From Robiginitalea aestuariiviva (GTDB lineage Bacteria > Bacteroidota > Bacteroidia > Flavobacteriales > Flavobacteriaceae): DNA of 64,000 bases. The translations under genes and the position numbers were made by a program. Below, piece after piece: positions 20,301-28,838 of this stretch; within the stretch, counting starts at the first letter, position 1; the number at the start of each line of letters is the position of its first letter. Where the stretch lies: contig NZ_JARPUQ010000002.1 of NCBI RefSeq assembly GCF_029537735.1, forward strand, positions 736,240 to 800,239, in the 5' to 3' direction. A model generated the notes under the pieces. It saw only the letters and a program-made list of their open reading frames with translations. It had not been told where the DNA came from and did not search any database.

Positions 20301-20903
20301 AATCCGGTTTACGCCAATAAAGACATCCAGGTCCCCATCGTTGTCGAAGTCGAAGAACTGGGCGTGGGAAGAGTAGGTGTCGTCGTCCAGGCCGTAGGCA
20401 GCGGCCTGTTCCTCAAAATGAGGCATGCCCTCTGTATCTACCCCCTGGTGAATATACAGCAGGTTACGGCGGCTCAGGCTGTCGCGGTAGAAGGTGTTGC
20501 AGACATATACATCCGGCAGGCCGTCGCGGTTTACATCTACCAGGCTTACCCCGCTGGACCAGATCAGGGAGTCGGGTTTACCGATCCCGGAGGCTTCGGT
20601 GATATCCCGGAAGCGCAGCCCGCCCTGGTTCAGGTAGAGGGCATTGTTCACCTGGTTACCGGCCAGGAAAATGTCGTCCAGGCCGTCTGCGTTCAGGTCG
20701 CCCAGGGCCACCCCGCTGCCGTTGTAGACAAATTCGTTGTCCAGGATGTTGATGGAATCGTTCTCGTGCAACCGGTTTTCAAACCCGATCCCGCTCTGGT
20801 CCGCAGGGATGGAATGAAAGAGGTGGGTCGCTGCGGGGTCAGTGCCGCAGGCGGCCAGCCCCAACAGGAGTGTGCCGGCCAGCAGGCCGTAGACTAATCT
20901 CAT
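17343..20903 (-). CDS. Giant FG-GAP/VCBS repeat lipoprotein with ASPIC/UnbV domain
   Basis: An 1186-residue lipoprotein (lipobox LAAC, Cys at 19). At least ten calcium-binding beta-propeller blades of the form DxNxDGxxD are visible ([44 protein letters not shown] and so on), arranged as two propellers around an ASPIC/UnbV segment near 565-590 ([19 protein letters not shown]). Such CRTAC1-like proteins are common next to SusCD pairs in marine Flavobacteriia and are assumed to bind ligand at the surface. The gene follows susD on the same strand beyond a strong terminator, so read-through or its own promoter is needed. Confidence 0.9.
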
Positions 20904-20955
20904 ATACCTTCGTTTGGTTAGGAAACATAAAAATGCAGGAATTCACGGGAACCGC

Positions 20956-20986
20956 AAAAAAAAAGGCCGCTGAAATAGCGGCCTTT
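20956..20986 (-). terminator. Rho-independent terminator after susD
   Basis: A 7-bp GC stem (GGCCGCT with AGCGGCC, loop GAAAT) flanked on the given strand by nine A, which read as nine T after the hairpin on the minus strand. It stands about 30 bp beyond the susD stop and 53 bp before the FG-GAP lipoprotein gene start. Confidence 0.85.
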
Positions 20987-21017
20987 AATGCTTCGTTAAA
21001 CGGTGTTAACTTTTTGT

Positions 21018-22772
21018 TTAGTAACCCGGGTTTTGGGTCAGGACATCAGATCCCTGAATATCGATCTGAGCCTGAGGAATGGGTTGGTACTCATTCTTAC
21101 CGGCCTGGAAGCTGGCTCCTCCAAACTTGGTTACCAGGTACTGGCTCTCATAGTTGAAGTAGCGGTTCAGCTCAGTGGCCGCTTCGCCCCAGCGAACCAG
21201 GTCGAAGAAGCGGTGTCCTTCGCCGGACAGCTCCAGTTTACGCTCAAAGCGAACGATATTGCGGGCGGTAGCCTGGTCGGCAAAATCCGCAGCGGCATAC
21301 TCGCTGATCACATAGTTGGCAGCGTTAGCGTTGGCATCGTCGTACTCCTTCACCCAGTATTGCGGGTTGGCGGCGCGGGCGCGAACCTGGTTTACCAGGG
21401 CGCGTGCAGCCTCCAGGTTACCCAGTTCCACCTCGGCTTCAGCAGCCATAAGCAGTACATCGGCATAACGGATGATGGTGTAGTTCATCAGTGCGTAACC
21501 GCGGGTCCAGGAGCTGGCATCGGTCAGGCTGCCTTCCTGGGAACGGTAGTAGATGTACTTTTTGGGAGAATAGGGACCTGCGTAGGGGAAGCTCCGGATC
21601 CATGCAGAACCGGGGTGCTCGATCCAATCCAGGTAAGGAATGCCCTTACGGCCAATAGACCAGTCGATGCGGGGATCCAGGGGACCTGCATCTTCTGTGA
21701 AGGTGCCTTCATCCTGCCCGTCGGTGAAGACATGGCGGTAGATGTTGGCCACTTCGTTGGCCGGGTCACTGAAGGAACCGTCCAGCAGCGGCAGGCCCGC
21801 GTTGGTGGTCCGGAAGTGGTTGGCCATGTCAATACTCGGCTGGAAGAACCCGCAGCAGTTACCGGGACCGTCGGGGCCGGTGTTGTACGGGTAGTTCAGG
21901 TCATCAAAGTAGTTGGCGTTCTGGGTGCTACCTGTGTTATTGGCGGATTCCACATCAAATACCGCTTCGGCGTGGTTGTCGAATTCGGCGTTGAAGATAT
22001 CCGGGTAGTTGTCCAGCAGCGCATAGGCTTCGCCGGAGGGGGTTACCCCATTGGCCATGGTGTCGTCAAACCACGTTTTGGCCTGGGAGAATTTCCCCTG
22101 GAACAGCATGGCCTTGCCCATGTAGGCAGCAGCAGCCCATTTGTTCACCCGCCCTGCGGAGGTAGTCTCCGGCAGGTTGTCGTAGGCGTACTGGAAATCC
22201 GCTTCAATAAGCGCCCAGGCATCGCCGTTGTTGGGTACGAGGATCACTTCTTCCGGCGGTACGGTTTCATCGAATACCGGAATGTTGTTGAAGTGCTTCT
22301 TCAGGTCAAAGTAGAAGTGACCGCGCAGCATACGGGCCTCCCCGGTAATCCGGGCAAAGTCCGCAGCGGTGAGCTGGTCCTGGATGGCAGTTGCTGTGGC
22401 AATCACCTTGTTGGCACGGGCTACCCCTTCGAAACGACCCCTCCAGAGGTTATTCAGGTCACCCTGGGTAGGATCGTGGTCAAAACGCTGTACCGGGTTG
22501 ATGGAGGAGTAATCCCCGGCATCCGTACCCTTGTTGGCGTCGCCTCCAAGGATGGAACCGGTAACCCAGTGGTTCGGGCCCTCAAAACGGTTGCCGAATA
22601 CCCCGTTCAGGGCGGCATAGGTACCGATCAGGAGGCCTTCAACCCCAGCTTTGGTCTGCAATTGAGCATCCCCCAGGGAGTTGGCCGGCGGCACTTCCAG
22701 GAAGTCGTCACTACAGGCACCCACCAGGAGTGCCCCTGCGGTTAATAGCGCAAATAATCTGTTTGTTTTCAT
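21018..22772 (-). CDS. RagB/SusD family outer-membrane glycan-binding lipoprotein
   Basis: A 584-residue lipoprotein; the ATG at 22772 gives MKTNRLFALL with lipobox VGAC followed by SDDFLEVPP, as in SusD proteins. The helical TPR-rich SusD_RagB fold is indicated by ITGEARMLRGHFYFDLKKHF near 110-130, YPYNTGPDGPG, and the C-terminal TARNIVRFERKLELSGEGHRFFDLVRWGEA segment, all hallmark positions. It caps the SusC channel from outside and hands oligosaccharide to it. It is encoded 58 bp after susC on the same transcript and ends at a strong terminator. The glycan cannot be read from sequence. Confidence 0.97.
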   Translation of the reverse strand: MKTNRLFALLTAGALLVGACSDDFLEVPPANSLGDAQLQTKAGVEGLLIGTYAALNGVFGNRFEGPNHWVTGSILGGDANKGTDAGDYSSINPVQRFDHDPTQGDLNNLWRGRFEGVARANKVIATATAIQDQLTAADFARITGEARMLRGHFYFDLKKHFNNIPVFDETVPPEEVILVPNNGDAWALIEADFQYAYDNLPETTSAGRVNKWAAAAYMGKAMLFQGKFSQAKTWFDDTMANGVTPSGEAYALLDNYPDIFNAEFDNHAEAVFDVESANNTGSTQNANYFDDLNYPYNTGPDGPGNCCGFFQPSIDMANHFRTTNAGLPLLDGSFSDPANEVANIYRHVFTDGQDEGTFTEDAGPLDPRIDWSIGRKGIPYLDWIEHPGSAWIRSFPYAGPYSPKKYIYYRSQEGSLTDASSWTRGYALMNYTIIRYADVLLMAAEAEVELGNLEAARALVNQVRARAANPQYWVKEYDDANANAANYVISEYAAADFADQATARNIVRFERKLELSGEGHRFFDLVRWGEAATELNRYFNYESQYLVTKFGGASFQAGKNEYQPIPQAQIDIQGSDVLTQNPGY

Positions 22773-22830
22773 AACTTTTTTTTCAAATATATTCAAAAAA
22801 ACATTTCTCATCTTACACATGTTTAAAGGA

Positions 22831-25800
22831 TTACAGTGACAGATTCACATTAAACAGGTAAGAAGGGGTAACGGGATAGTTACCTACGTCAATACCAAAA
22901 CGGGTATCGGCATCCCCACCTACAACCGGATCCAGTCCGCTATATTTGGTCATGGTCCAGATGTTGTTGGCAGATATTCCAATTTGGAAACGCTTCACAC
23001 CCAGGGATTCCAGGATGTTGTCGTCAAAGTTGTACATGAACGCCAGGCGTTGCAGGCGGATGTAATCCCCGTCTTCTACATACCAGCTGTTGGATGCACC
23101 ACTGGTAGAGAGGTTGGAGGCACTTTCCCAGATGGGAGCTGCAGCGCTGTTTCCGAGTTCAGGTGTCCAGGAACGCAGGGCAGCCACACCCTTGGCAGAA
23201 CCTTCGAACGTACCGAAGAAATCGCGGAACCATTTTCCCTGGTTGAAGATTTCAACCCCGCTTACCCAGTTCCAGAACGTCTCCATGGAGAAGTTCTTGT
23301 AGTTCAGGGTAAGAGTGGCCCCACCACTGTACTCGGGAACGGGATCGCCCAGGTAGGTACGGTCGTCCGGAGTGATCACCCCGTCGCCGTTAACATCCCG
23401 GTAGCGGAAACGTCCAACCCCGGCACCGTCCTGTGCAGGAGCGCCGTCCACTTCGGCCTGGGAGTTAAAGTATCCGATCACGTCATACCCAAAGAAGGAA
23501 GACAGGGGCTTGCCGATCTGGTTCCGGGTGGGAGCGATACCCCGGAAGGTATCACCATCCAGGAACTCAATGCCATCGGCAAATTTCACAACTTCGTTTT
23601 TCAGGAAGGAGTTGTTCAGGGTTACGCTGAAGGTCAGGTCCTCGGTAATGCTACCGCGGCCGATGATCTGGAAATCCACCCCTTTGTTCAGCATGGCCCC
23701 CACGTTACGGGAAGGTGCTGCGGCGAAGTTTCCGGTTACACCAGCCAGGGGCACGGTGAAGAGCAGGTCTTCGGTGTCTTTCTTCCACCAGTCCAGGATC
23801 ACGTCTACGTGACCGTCCAGGATGGTAGCGTCAAAACCGATGTTCAGCGTGGTAGAGGTTTCCCATTTCGCATCGGGGTTTCCGATACGGGTAGTGGCAA
23901 AACCTGTATTGGCCCCGCTGTTCTGTCCATCGACGGGGTAAAGGGTATTTCCATTGTTAATACCTGCCAGGGAGAACTGGTTGGCCGGATCCACGTTGTT
24001 GGAGTTACCCATCTGACCCCAGCCCCCGCGGACTTTCAGGTCGGTAAAGATGTCCTGATCCTGCATAAAGGGCTCGGCAATCACCCGCCATGCGGCAGAT
24101 ACCGCAGGGAAGGTACCGTAGCGGTTGTTGGAACCGAAAACGGAGGAACCATCCCGCCGGATTACCCCGGTCAGGTAGTATTTCTCATCAAAATTATAAT
24201 CGACTTTACCGAAGATAGAGCTGAAGTTTACCCCTTTGCGGATAAAGCTCTGTACCTGCGGGCTGCCTACGGTAAGCAGGTTTACGAAGTCCAGGTCGGT
24301 AGAGAAGGGGTTGATACCCGATCCCTGGATCCGGCGGCCGCGGGAAGCGGTAACCGGGGTGCTGGCGCCTTCGATGGCCTCGATACCGGCAAAGGCTTTA
24401 ATACCGTGCTTGCCGATCAGTTTTTCATAGGAAACCGTATTGGTCCAGATCCACTGGAAGCCGTATTCCTGGCCTTCATTGAAGCTGAAGCTGGCCTGGG
24501 GCTCGGAATCCCCGAGGTAGCGGTAGTTGTAATCGCGGTTGGTGAAGCTGTAGTAGTTTCCACCGATGCTGGTACGGATCACCATACCCTCGATGGGCTT
24601 CAGCAGGGCGTACAGGTTACCGAAACCACTTACGGAGTAGGCCTGGTCATCCCCGCGGTCCTGCTTCAGACGGCGTACCGGGTTACGCGGGTTGTTGAAA
24701 CCTGCGGCACGGGTACTGGCGTAGCTGCCGAATTCGTCAAATACGGGAAGGATAGTAGGCATCCGGTAAGCGGAAAGTACTTCGGATTCGTCGTTAGCAA
24801 TCCCCTGCCCTCCGTTGCCACCGCTTTGGCCGCGAATAGAGTTATAGGTGAATTGCAGGTTTTCCCCAATGGCAAGCCAGGGGGTGATGTCCCATTCGCT
24901 GTTAAAGCGGGCGGTGTAACGATCCTGCTCGTTTTCCAGCAGGATCCCGTCCAGGGACTGCAGGCTCAAGCCAGCGTAGAAACGGCTGTTTTCCGTACCT
25001 CCATTAAAACCAAGGCTGGCGCGAACGGCAGGAGCCGTACGGGTAATTTCCTTGTACCAGTTGGTTCCGGCCAGGTTCGGGCGGATCAAAAATACATCCT
25101 CAGGGTTGGCCTCGTAGTTGGCCTGGATCTGCGCCAGGTCAATGTCGGAAGCGCTTACCCCGTTCTGCCCGTCGGCGTGCAGGTAATCCGGGAAGGAAGG
25201 CGTAGCCTGGTTCCCGTACTGCGGGTGGGTGTACTGGGGAGCGGTCCCGTTGGCAGCGGCGTTGTTCTCGTATCCAATATGCGTCCACTCCGCCATTTGC
25301 TGCGGGTTCAGCATTTTGGGAGAGCCGTTTACGTTGGGATCGGTAACCCCGCTCTGGATGTTGATGGAAATTTCGGTCTTCTTGTTGCGGCGACCCTGCT
25401 TGGTGGTGTAAACAATTACCCCGTTGGCAGCACGCGCCCCGTAGATGGATGCGGCAGCCGCATCTTTCAGGACGGTGGTGGTCTCGATGTCGTCCGGGTT
25501 CAGGAAGGAGATGTCGTTAATCGGCACCCCGTCCACCACGTACAGCGGCTCGTTACCCCCGAATGCCCCGAATCCGCGAACACGGATCTGGCTGGCGGTA
25601 CCCGGCTGCCCGTTGGTAACCACGTTTACCCCGGCCACACGACCGGCTAACTGTTGTTCTACGTTACCGGAGGGGATGGCGGCCAGTTCTTCGGCCTTCA
25701 CGATAGATACCGCAGCGGTGGTTTCCCGCTTGGTCTCCGTGGTATACCCCGTAACGATCACTTCGTCCAGTGCCTGGGAATCTTCCGCCATCGTAATATT

Positions 25801-26154
25801 GATGGTGGAACGGCCATTTACCGGTACGGCCTGTGTCACGTACCCCAGATAGCTCACTACAAGTGTTGCGTTGGAGTCGGCCTCGAGGGTAAAGTTCCCG
25901 TCGAAATCCGTCTGGGTACCCTGAGTGGTACCCTGAACAATGACGTTGGCGCCTGGCAGTGGTACTCCGTACGCATCCACTACCGTACCTGAAATAACGT
26001 TCTGGAGTGGATTTTCACTGGTAATTCTGTTCGATGCCCCGGAGGCCGCCTGCAAGGGCAGCAACCCGAAACACAAAAACATCACAACAAATCCTAAGAG
26101 GCCCTTATAAAAGGTGCGAACCCCCATCGGATTCCAATCAGCGTTTCGAATCAT
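22831..26154 (-). CDS. SusC/RagA family TonB-dependent outer-membrane transporter
   Basis: An 1107-residue protein with signal peptide. In order: carboxypeptidase-regulatory-like domain (about 50-135, VISGTVVDAYGVPLPGANV), TonB-dependent plug (about 150-260, with SIYGARAANGVIVYTTKQG, the SusC signature), and a 22-strand barrel to a C-terminal aromatic-rich strand (FNVNLSL). It imports oligosaccharide across the outer membrane using TonB energy together with the SusD partner. It heads the susCD operon and is divergent from the GMC oxidoreductase operon across a 250-bp regulatory region. The extra N-terminal domain places it in the usual RagA-type group. Confidence 0.97.
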   Translation of the reverse strand: MIRNADWNPMGVRTFYKGLLGFVVMFLCFGLLPLQAASGASNRITSENPLQNVISGTVVDAYGVPLPGANVIVQGTTQGTQTDFDGNFTLEADSNATLVVSYLGYVTQAVPVNGRSTINITMAEDSQALDEVIVTGYTTETKRETTAAVSIVKAEELAAIPSGNVEQQLAGRVAGVNVVTNGQPGTASQIRVRGFGAFGGNEPLYVVDGVPINDISFLNPDDIETTTVLKDAAAASIYGARAANGVIVYTTKQGRRNKKTEISINIQSGVTDPNVNGSPKMLNPQQMAEWTHIGYENNAAANGTAPQYTHPQYGNQATPSFPDYLHADGQNGVSASDIDLAQIQANYEANPEDVFLIRPNLAGTNWYKEITRTAPAVRASLGFNGGTENSRFYAGLSLQSLDGILLENEQDRYTARFNSEWDITPWLAIGENLQFTYNSIRGQSGGNGGQGIANDESEVLSAYRMPTILPVFDEFGSYASTRAAGFNNPRNPVRRLKQDRGDDQAYSVSGFGNLYALLKPIEGMVIRTSIGGNYYSFTNRDYNYRYLGDSEPQASFSFNEGQEYGFQWIWTNTVSYEKLIGKHGIKAFAGIEAIEGASTPVTASRGRRIQGSGINPFSTDLDFVNLLTVGSPQVQSFIRKGVNFSSIFGKVDYNFDEKYYLTGVIRRDGSSVFGSNNRYGTFPAVSAAWRVIAEPFMQDQDIFTDLKVRGGWGQMGNSNNVDPANQFSLAGINNGNTLYPVDGQNSGANTGFATTRIGNPDAKWETSTTLNIGFDATILDGHVDVILDWWKKDTEDLLFTVPLAGVTGNFAAAPSRNVGAMLNKGVDFQIIGRGSITEDLTFSVTLNNSFLKNEVVKFADGIEFLDGDTFRGIAPTRNQIGKPLSSFFGYDVIGYFNSQAEVDGAPAQDGAGVGRFRYRDVNGDGVITPDDRTYLGDPVPEYSGGATLTLNYKNFSMETFWNWVSGVEIFNQGKWFRDFFGTFEGSAKGVAALRSWTPELGNSAAAPIWESASNLSTSGASNSWYVEDGDYIRLQRLAFMYNFDDNILESLGVKRFQIGISANNIWTMTKYSGLDPVVGGDADTRFGIDVGNYPVTPSYLFNVNLSL

Positions 26155-26215
26155 AATGTTTAGTTGTTAAGTTAGTTAAATGTTTGATTTACACTTGTTT
26201 AATTCGAGCTTGAGC

Positions 26216-26229
26216 CGAAAACGTTTTCG
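26216..26229. promoter_or_regulatory. Perfect 14-bp palindrome, candidate LacI-family operator
   Basis: CGAAAACGTTTTCG is a perfect palindrome with the central AACGTT typical of LacI/GalR-family operators. A second small palindrome TAACGTTA follows at 26233-26240. The site lies in the shared control region between susC and the GMC operon. A near-identical site (13/14) precedes pfkA. Confidence 0.55.
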
Positions 26230-26361
26230 AAATAACGTTAAAAAAACCCAAAAACAGTGTTAATAATACTAAAAATAGGGGGAATATAAAGAGGACCTGG
26301 GCAAATTTTTATCAAAAAGATTCTATTCTGTTAAAATTTTTAGAGGAAATTTATCAATCTC

Positions 26362-26369
26362 TAAATTTG
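26362..26369 (+). promoter_or_regulatory. Candidate -7 promoter box (TAAATTTG) for the GMC operon
   Basis: Exact match to TAnnTTTG, 35 bp before the ATG at 26405, in an AT-rich intergenic region. The expected -33 TTG is not clearly present. A start point near 26376 would give a leader of about 30 bases. Confidence 0.45.
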
Positions 26370-26404
26370 GTTCCATATTAGCTAACTAACCCCAATAGAC
26401 ATAC

Positions 26405-28123
26405 ATGCAAATCAAAGAAAATGCTACCGTCTACGATGCCGTGATCGTCGGGTCCGGTGCCGGAGGCGGGATGGCTACCAAGGTTTTGGCGGATGCCGGC
26501 CTTAAGGTGGCCGTAGTTGAGGCCGGGCCTTTCTTCGACCCCGCCGACCCCAAACAGCAAACCCAGTTAAAATGGCCGTACGAATCCCCCAGACGGGGTG
26601 CGGGTACCACCCGCGCCTTTGGGGAATGGGATGCCGCATACGGCGGCTGGGAAATTGAAGGTGAACCCTATACCCATAAGGACGGCACCAAGTTCGATTG
26701 GTTCCGCTCCCATATGCTGGGCGGGCGTACCAACCACTGGGGGCGGATCTCCCTCCGCTTCGGCCCCAAGGATTTCAAGCACAAGGATGTGGACGGCCTG
26801 GGCGATAACTGGCCTATTGGCTATGAGGACATCAAACCCTATTACGACAAGGTAGATAAACTTATCGGGGTGTTCGGCACCAACGAGGGGCTGCCCAACG
26901 ATCCGGACGGGTTCTTCCTGCCGCCACCCAAACCCAGGCTGCATGAACTCTATTATATAAAAGGTGCGCGTAAGACCGGAATCCCGGTTTACCCGTCGCG
27001 CATGTCCATGCTCACCAAGAAGATCAACAACGAAAGGGGCGTATGCTTCTACTGTGGGCAGTGCTCCCGTGCCTGCCAGGTATATGCGGATTTTTCCGCG
27101 GGCTCCTGCCTGATCTTCCCCGCCCAGAAGGGCCGGGGCCAGGTAGACCTCTTCACCAATTGCGTGGTGCGGGAGGTAACCACCGATGCCAACGGAAAGG
27201 CTACCGGGGTTTCCTATATCAATAAGGAAGACCGGAAGGAATACAAACTGAAAGGCCGGGTGGTGGTCCTGGCGGCCTCGGCCTGCAGTTCCGCCCGTAT
27301 CCTGCTGAATTCCAAAAGCCCCCAGCACCCCAACGGGCTGGGTAACGGCAGCGACCTGGTCGGGAAGTACCTCCACGATTCCACCGGCAGCAGCCGGGCC
27401 GGTTTTATCCCGGACCTGATGAACCGGGAAATCTATAACGAAGACGGGGTAGGGGGTATGCACGTGTACTCGCCCTGGTGGGGAGACAACAAAACCCTGG
27501 ATTTCCCCCGCGGCTACCATATTGAGGTATGGGGCGGCATGGGAATGCCCAATTACGGCTTCGGTTTCAATGTCAACGATTTCAACAAGTTCTTTGGCCT
27601 GCCTACGGGAGGCTACGGGGACCAGTTGCGGAAGGACGTGAAAAAGTACTACGGTTCCGTCCTTGGCTTTGGCGGCCGGGGCGAATCCATTGCGAGGAAG
27701 GACAACTACTGCGAGATCGACCCCACCACGGTGGACGAATTCGGAATCCCGGTGCTGCGCTTCCACTATAAATGGTCCGACCTGGAACGCAGGCAGGCCC
27801 GCCATATGCAGGCCACCTTCGAGGAGCTCATCCACAATATGGGGGGCGAAGTGCTGGGGGATACCCCCACAGCCGAACAGGATTACGGCCTGGCCACCCC
27901 CGGGCGCATCATCCACGAGGTGGGGACCACCCGCATGGGGGACGATCCCAGAACCTCGGTCACTAACCGCTTCCAGCAGCTGCACGAGGCCGACAACGTA
28001 TTCATAACGGATGCCGGGCCTTTTGTGTCCCAGGCGGACAAGAACTGCACCTGGACCATCCTGGCCCTTTCCTGGAGGGCTTCCGAGTATATTGTAGAAC
28101 AACTCAAGCAACAAAACATCTGA
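26405..28123 (+). CDS. GMC-family FAD oxidoreductase (periplasmic-type sugar dehydrogenase, large subunit)
   Basis: A 572-residue flavoprotein. The N-terminal Rossmann motif GSGAGGGMATKVLADAG near 16-33 and the E of VVEAGP bind FAD; HMLGGRTNHWGRISLRFGP near 100 is the GMC signature region; and the C-terminal VGTTRMGDDPRTSVTN...NCTWTILALSWR carries the catalytic His/Asn site. An inserted Cys cluster CFYCGQCSRAC near 216-226 is typical of the gluconate 2-dehydrogenase/sorbitol dehydrogenase subgroup. It is followed after one base by the subunit-3-like gene, so the two should form one enzyme oxidising a sugar or glycoside hydroxyl. No cytochrome subunit gene is adjacent. Confidence 0.92.
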   Translation: MQIKENATVYDAVIVGSGAGGGMATKVLADAGLKVAVVEAGPFFDPADPKQQTQLKWPYESPRRGAGTTRAFGEWDAAYGGWEIEGEPYTHKDGTKFDWFRSHMLGGRTNHWGRISLRFGPKDFKHKDVDGLGDNWPIGYEDIKPYYDKVDKLIGVFGTNEGLPNDPDGFFLPPPKPRLHELYYIKGARKTGIPVYPSRMSMLTKKINNERGVCFYCGQCSRACQVYADFSAGSCLIFPAQKGRGQVDLFTNCVVREVTTDANGKATGVSYINKEDRKEYKLKGRVVVLAASACSSARILLNSKSPQHPNGLGNGSDLVGKYLHDSTGSSRAGFIPDLMNREIYNEDGVGGMHVYSPWWGDNKTLDFPRGYHIEVWGGMGMPNYGFGFNVNDFNKFFGLPTGGYGDQLRKDVKKYYGSVLGFGGRGESIARKDNYCEIDPTTVDEFGIPVLRFHYKWSDLERRQARHMQATFEELIHNMGGEVLGDTPTAEQDYGLATPGRIIHEVGTTRMGDDPRTSVTNRFQQLHEADNVFITDAGPFVSQADKNCTWTILALSWRASEYIVEQLKQQNI

Positions 28124-28124
28124 T

Positions 28125-28838
28125 ATGGACAGAAGAGAAAGTCTCAAATCCATCGTTCTCGGCTCCCTGGCCGGGGGGCTGGCCCTGCAGGGCTGCAAAA
28201 TGGACGATGCCGAACTCCAGGACGCAGTTACGCAAGGGGCCGAGCGGTATTTTGGCCGCACCCCGGAAGAACTGGAGCTGATCGAAAAGCTGAACGCCGA
28301 AACCTTTTTTACGCCGCATGAGCGGGAAACCCTTTCCGTGCTGGCCGAACGCATCCTCCCCCCAGTGGAGGAATACGGCGGTCCCCTGGAGGCCGGGGTA
28401 CCGGATTTTATGGAATTTATGGCTAAAGATATCCCGGAACTGCAGGTGACCCTGCGCGGGGGATTAATGTGGCTGGACCATAAAAGCAATACCGAGTACA
28501 ACCTGGAATTTAAGGCGGCTTCCCAGGAGCAACAGCACCAGATCATGGATGGCATTGCCTTTTACGATGCCCAGGTCCCCATGCGGGAACACCCCCTGGA
28601 GATCCAGTTCTTCAGCCTGGTGCGCAACCTTACCGTATGCGGGTATTACACCTCCAAACCGGGCATAGCCGAACTGGGCTATAAAGGCAATGTGCCGAAC
28701 ATTTGGGATGGGGTGCCCCAGCATGTGCTGGACAAGCACGGCCTGGCCTATGAGGAGGAGTGGCTTGCCAAATGCGTGGACCAGAGCCAGCGGGGCGTCA
28801 TTGCCGAATGGGACGAGGATGGAAACCTGTTAACATGA
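28125..28838 (+). CDS. Gluconate 2-dehydrogenase subunit 3 family protein
   Basis: A 237-residue partner of the GMC oxidoreductase. The N-terminus MDRRESLKSIVLGSLAGGLALQGC combines a twin-arginine-like RR with a lipobox, so the folded flavoprotein complex may travel through Tat in hitchhiker fashion, since the GMC subunit lacks its own signal. The family core is visible: FFTPHERETLSVLAERILPP near 65-85, GVPDFMEFMAKD, and the C-terminal YTSKPGIAELGYKGNVPNIWDG. It likely stabilises, matures or exports the dehydrogenase. Its stop overlaps the next start codon (ATGA), indicating translational coupling. Confidence 0.92.
   Translation: MDRRESLKSIVLGSLAGGLALQGCKMDDAELQDAVTQGAERYFGRTPEELELIEKLNAETFFTPHERETLSVLAERILPPVEEYGGPLEAGVPDFMEFMAKDIPELQVTLRGGLMWLDHKSNTEYNLEFKAASQEQQHQIMDGIAFYDAQVPMREHPLEIQFFSLVRNLTVCGYYTSKPGIAELGYKGNVPNIWDGVPQHVLDKHGLAYEEEWLAKCVDQSQRGVIAEWDEDGNLLT

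Noticed and set aside
18804-20897. Long open frame of 697 codons antisense to the FG-GAP lipoprotein gene
   Set aside because: Third-position GC bias keeps the opposite frame open; the FG-GAP motifs on the minus strand are unmistakable and the antisense protein has no recognisable features.
21003-22745. Open frame of 580 codons antisense to susD
   Set aside because: Shadow of susD, whose lipobox and SusD motifs are clear on the other strand.
22984-25650. Long open frame of 888 codons antisense to susC
   Set aside because: Same cause: a mirror of the highly biased susC frame. Its translation lacks a signal, domains or a plausible start.
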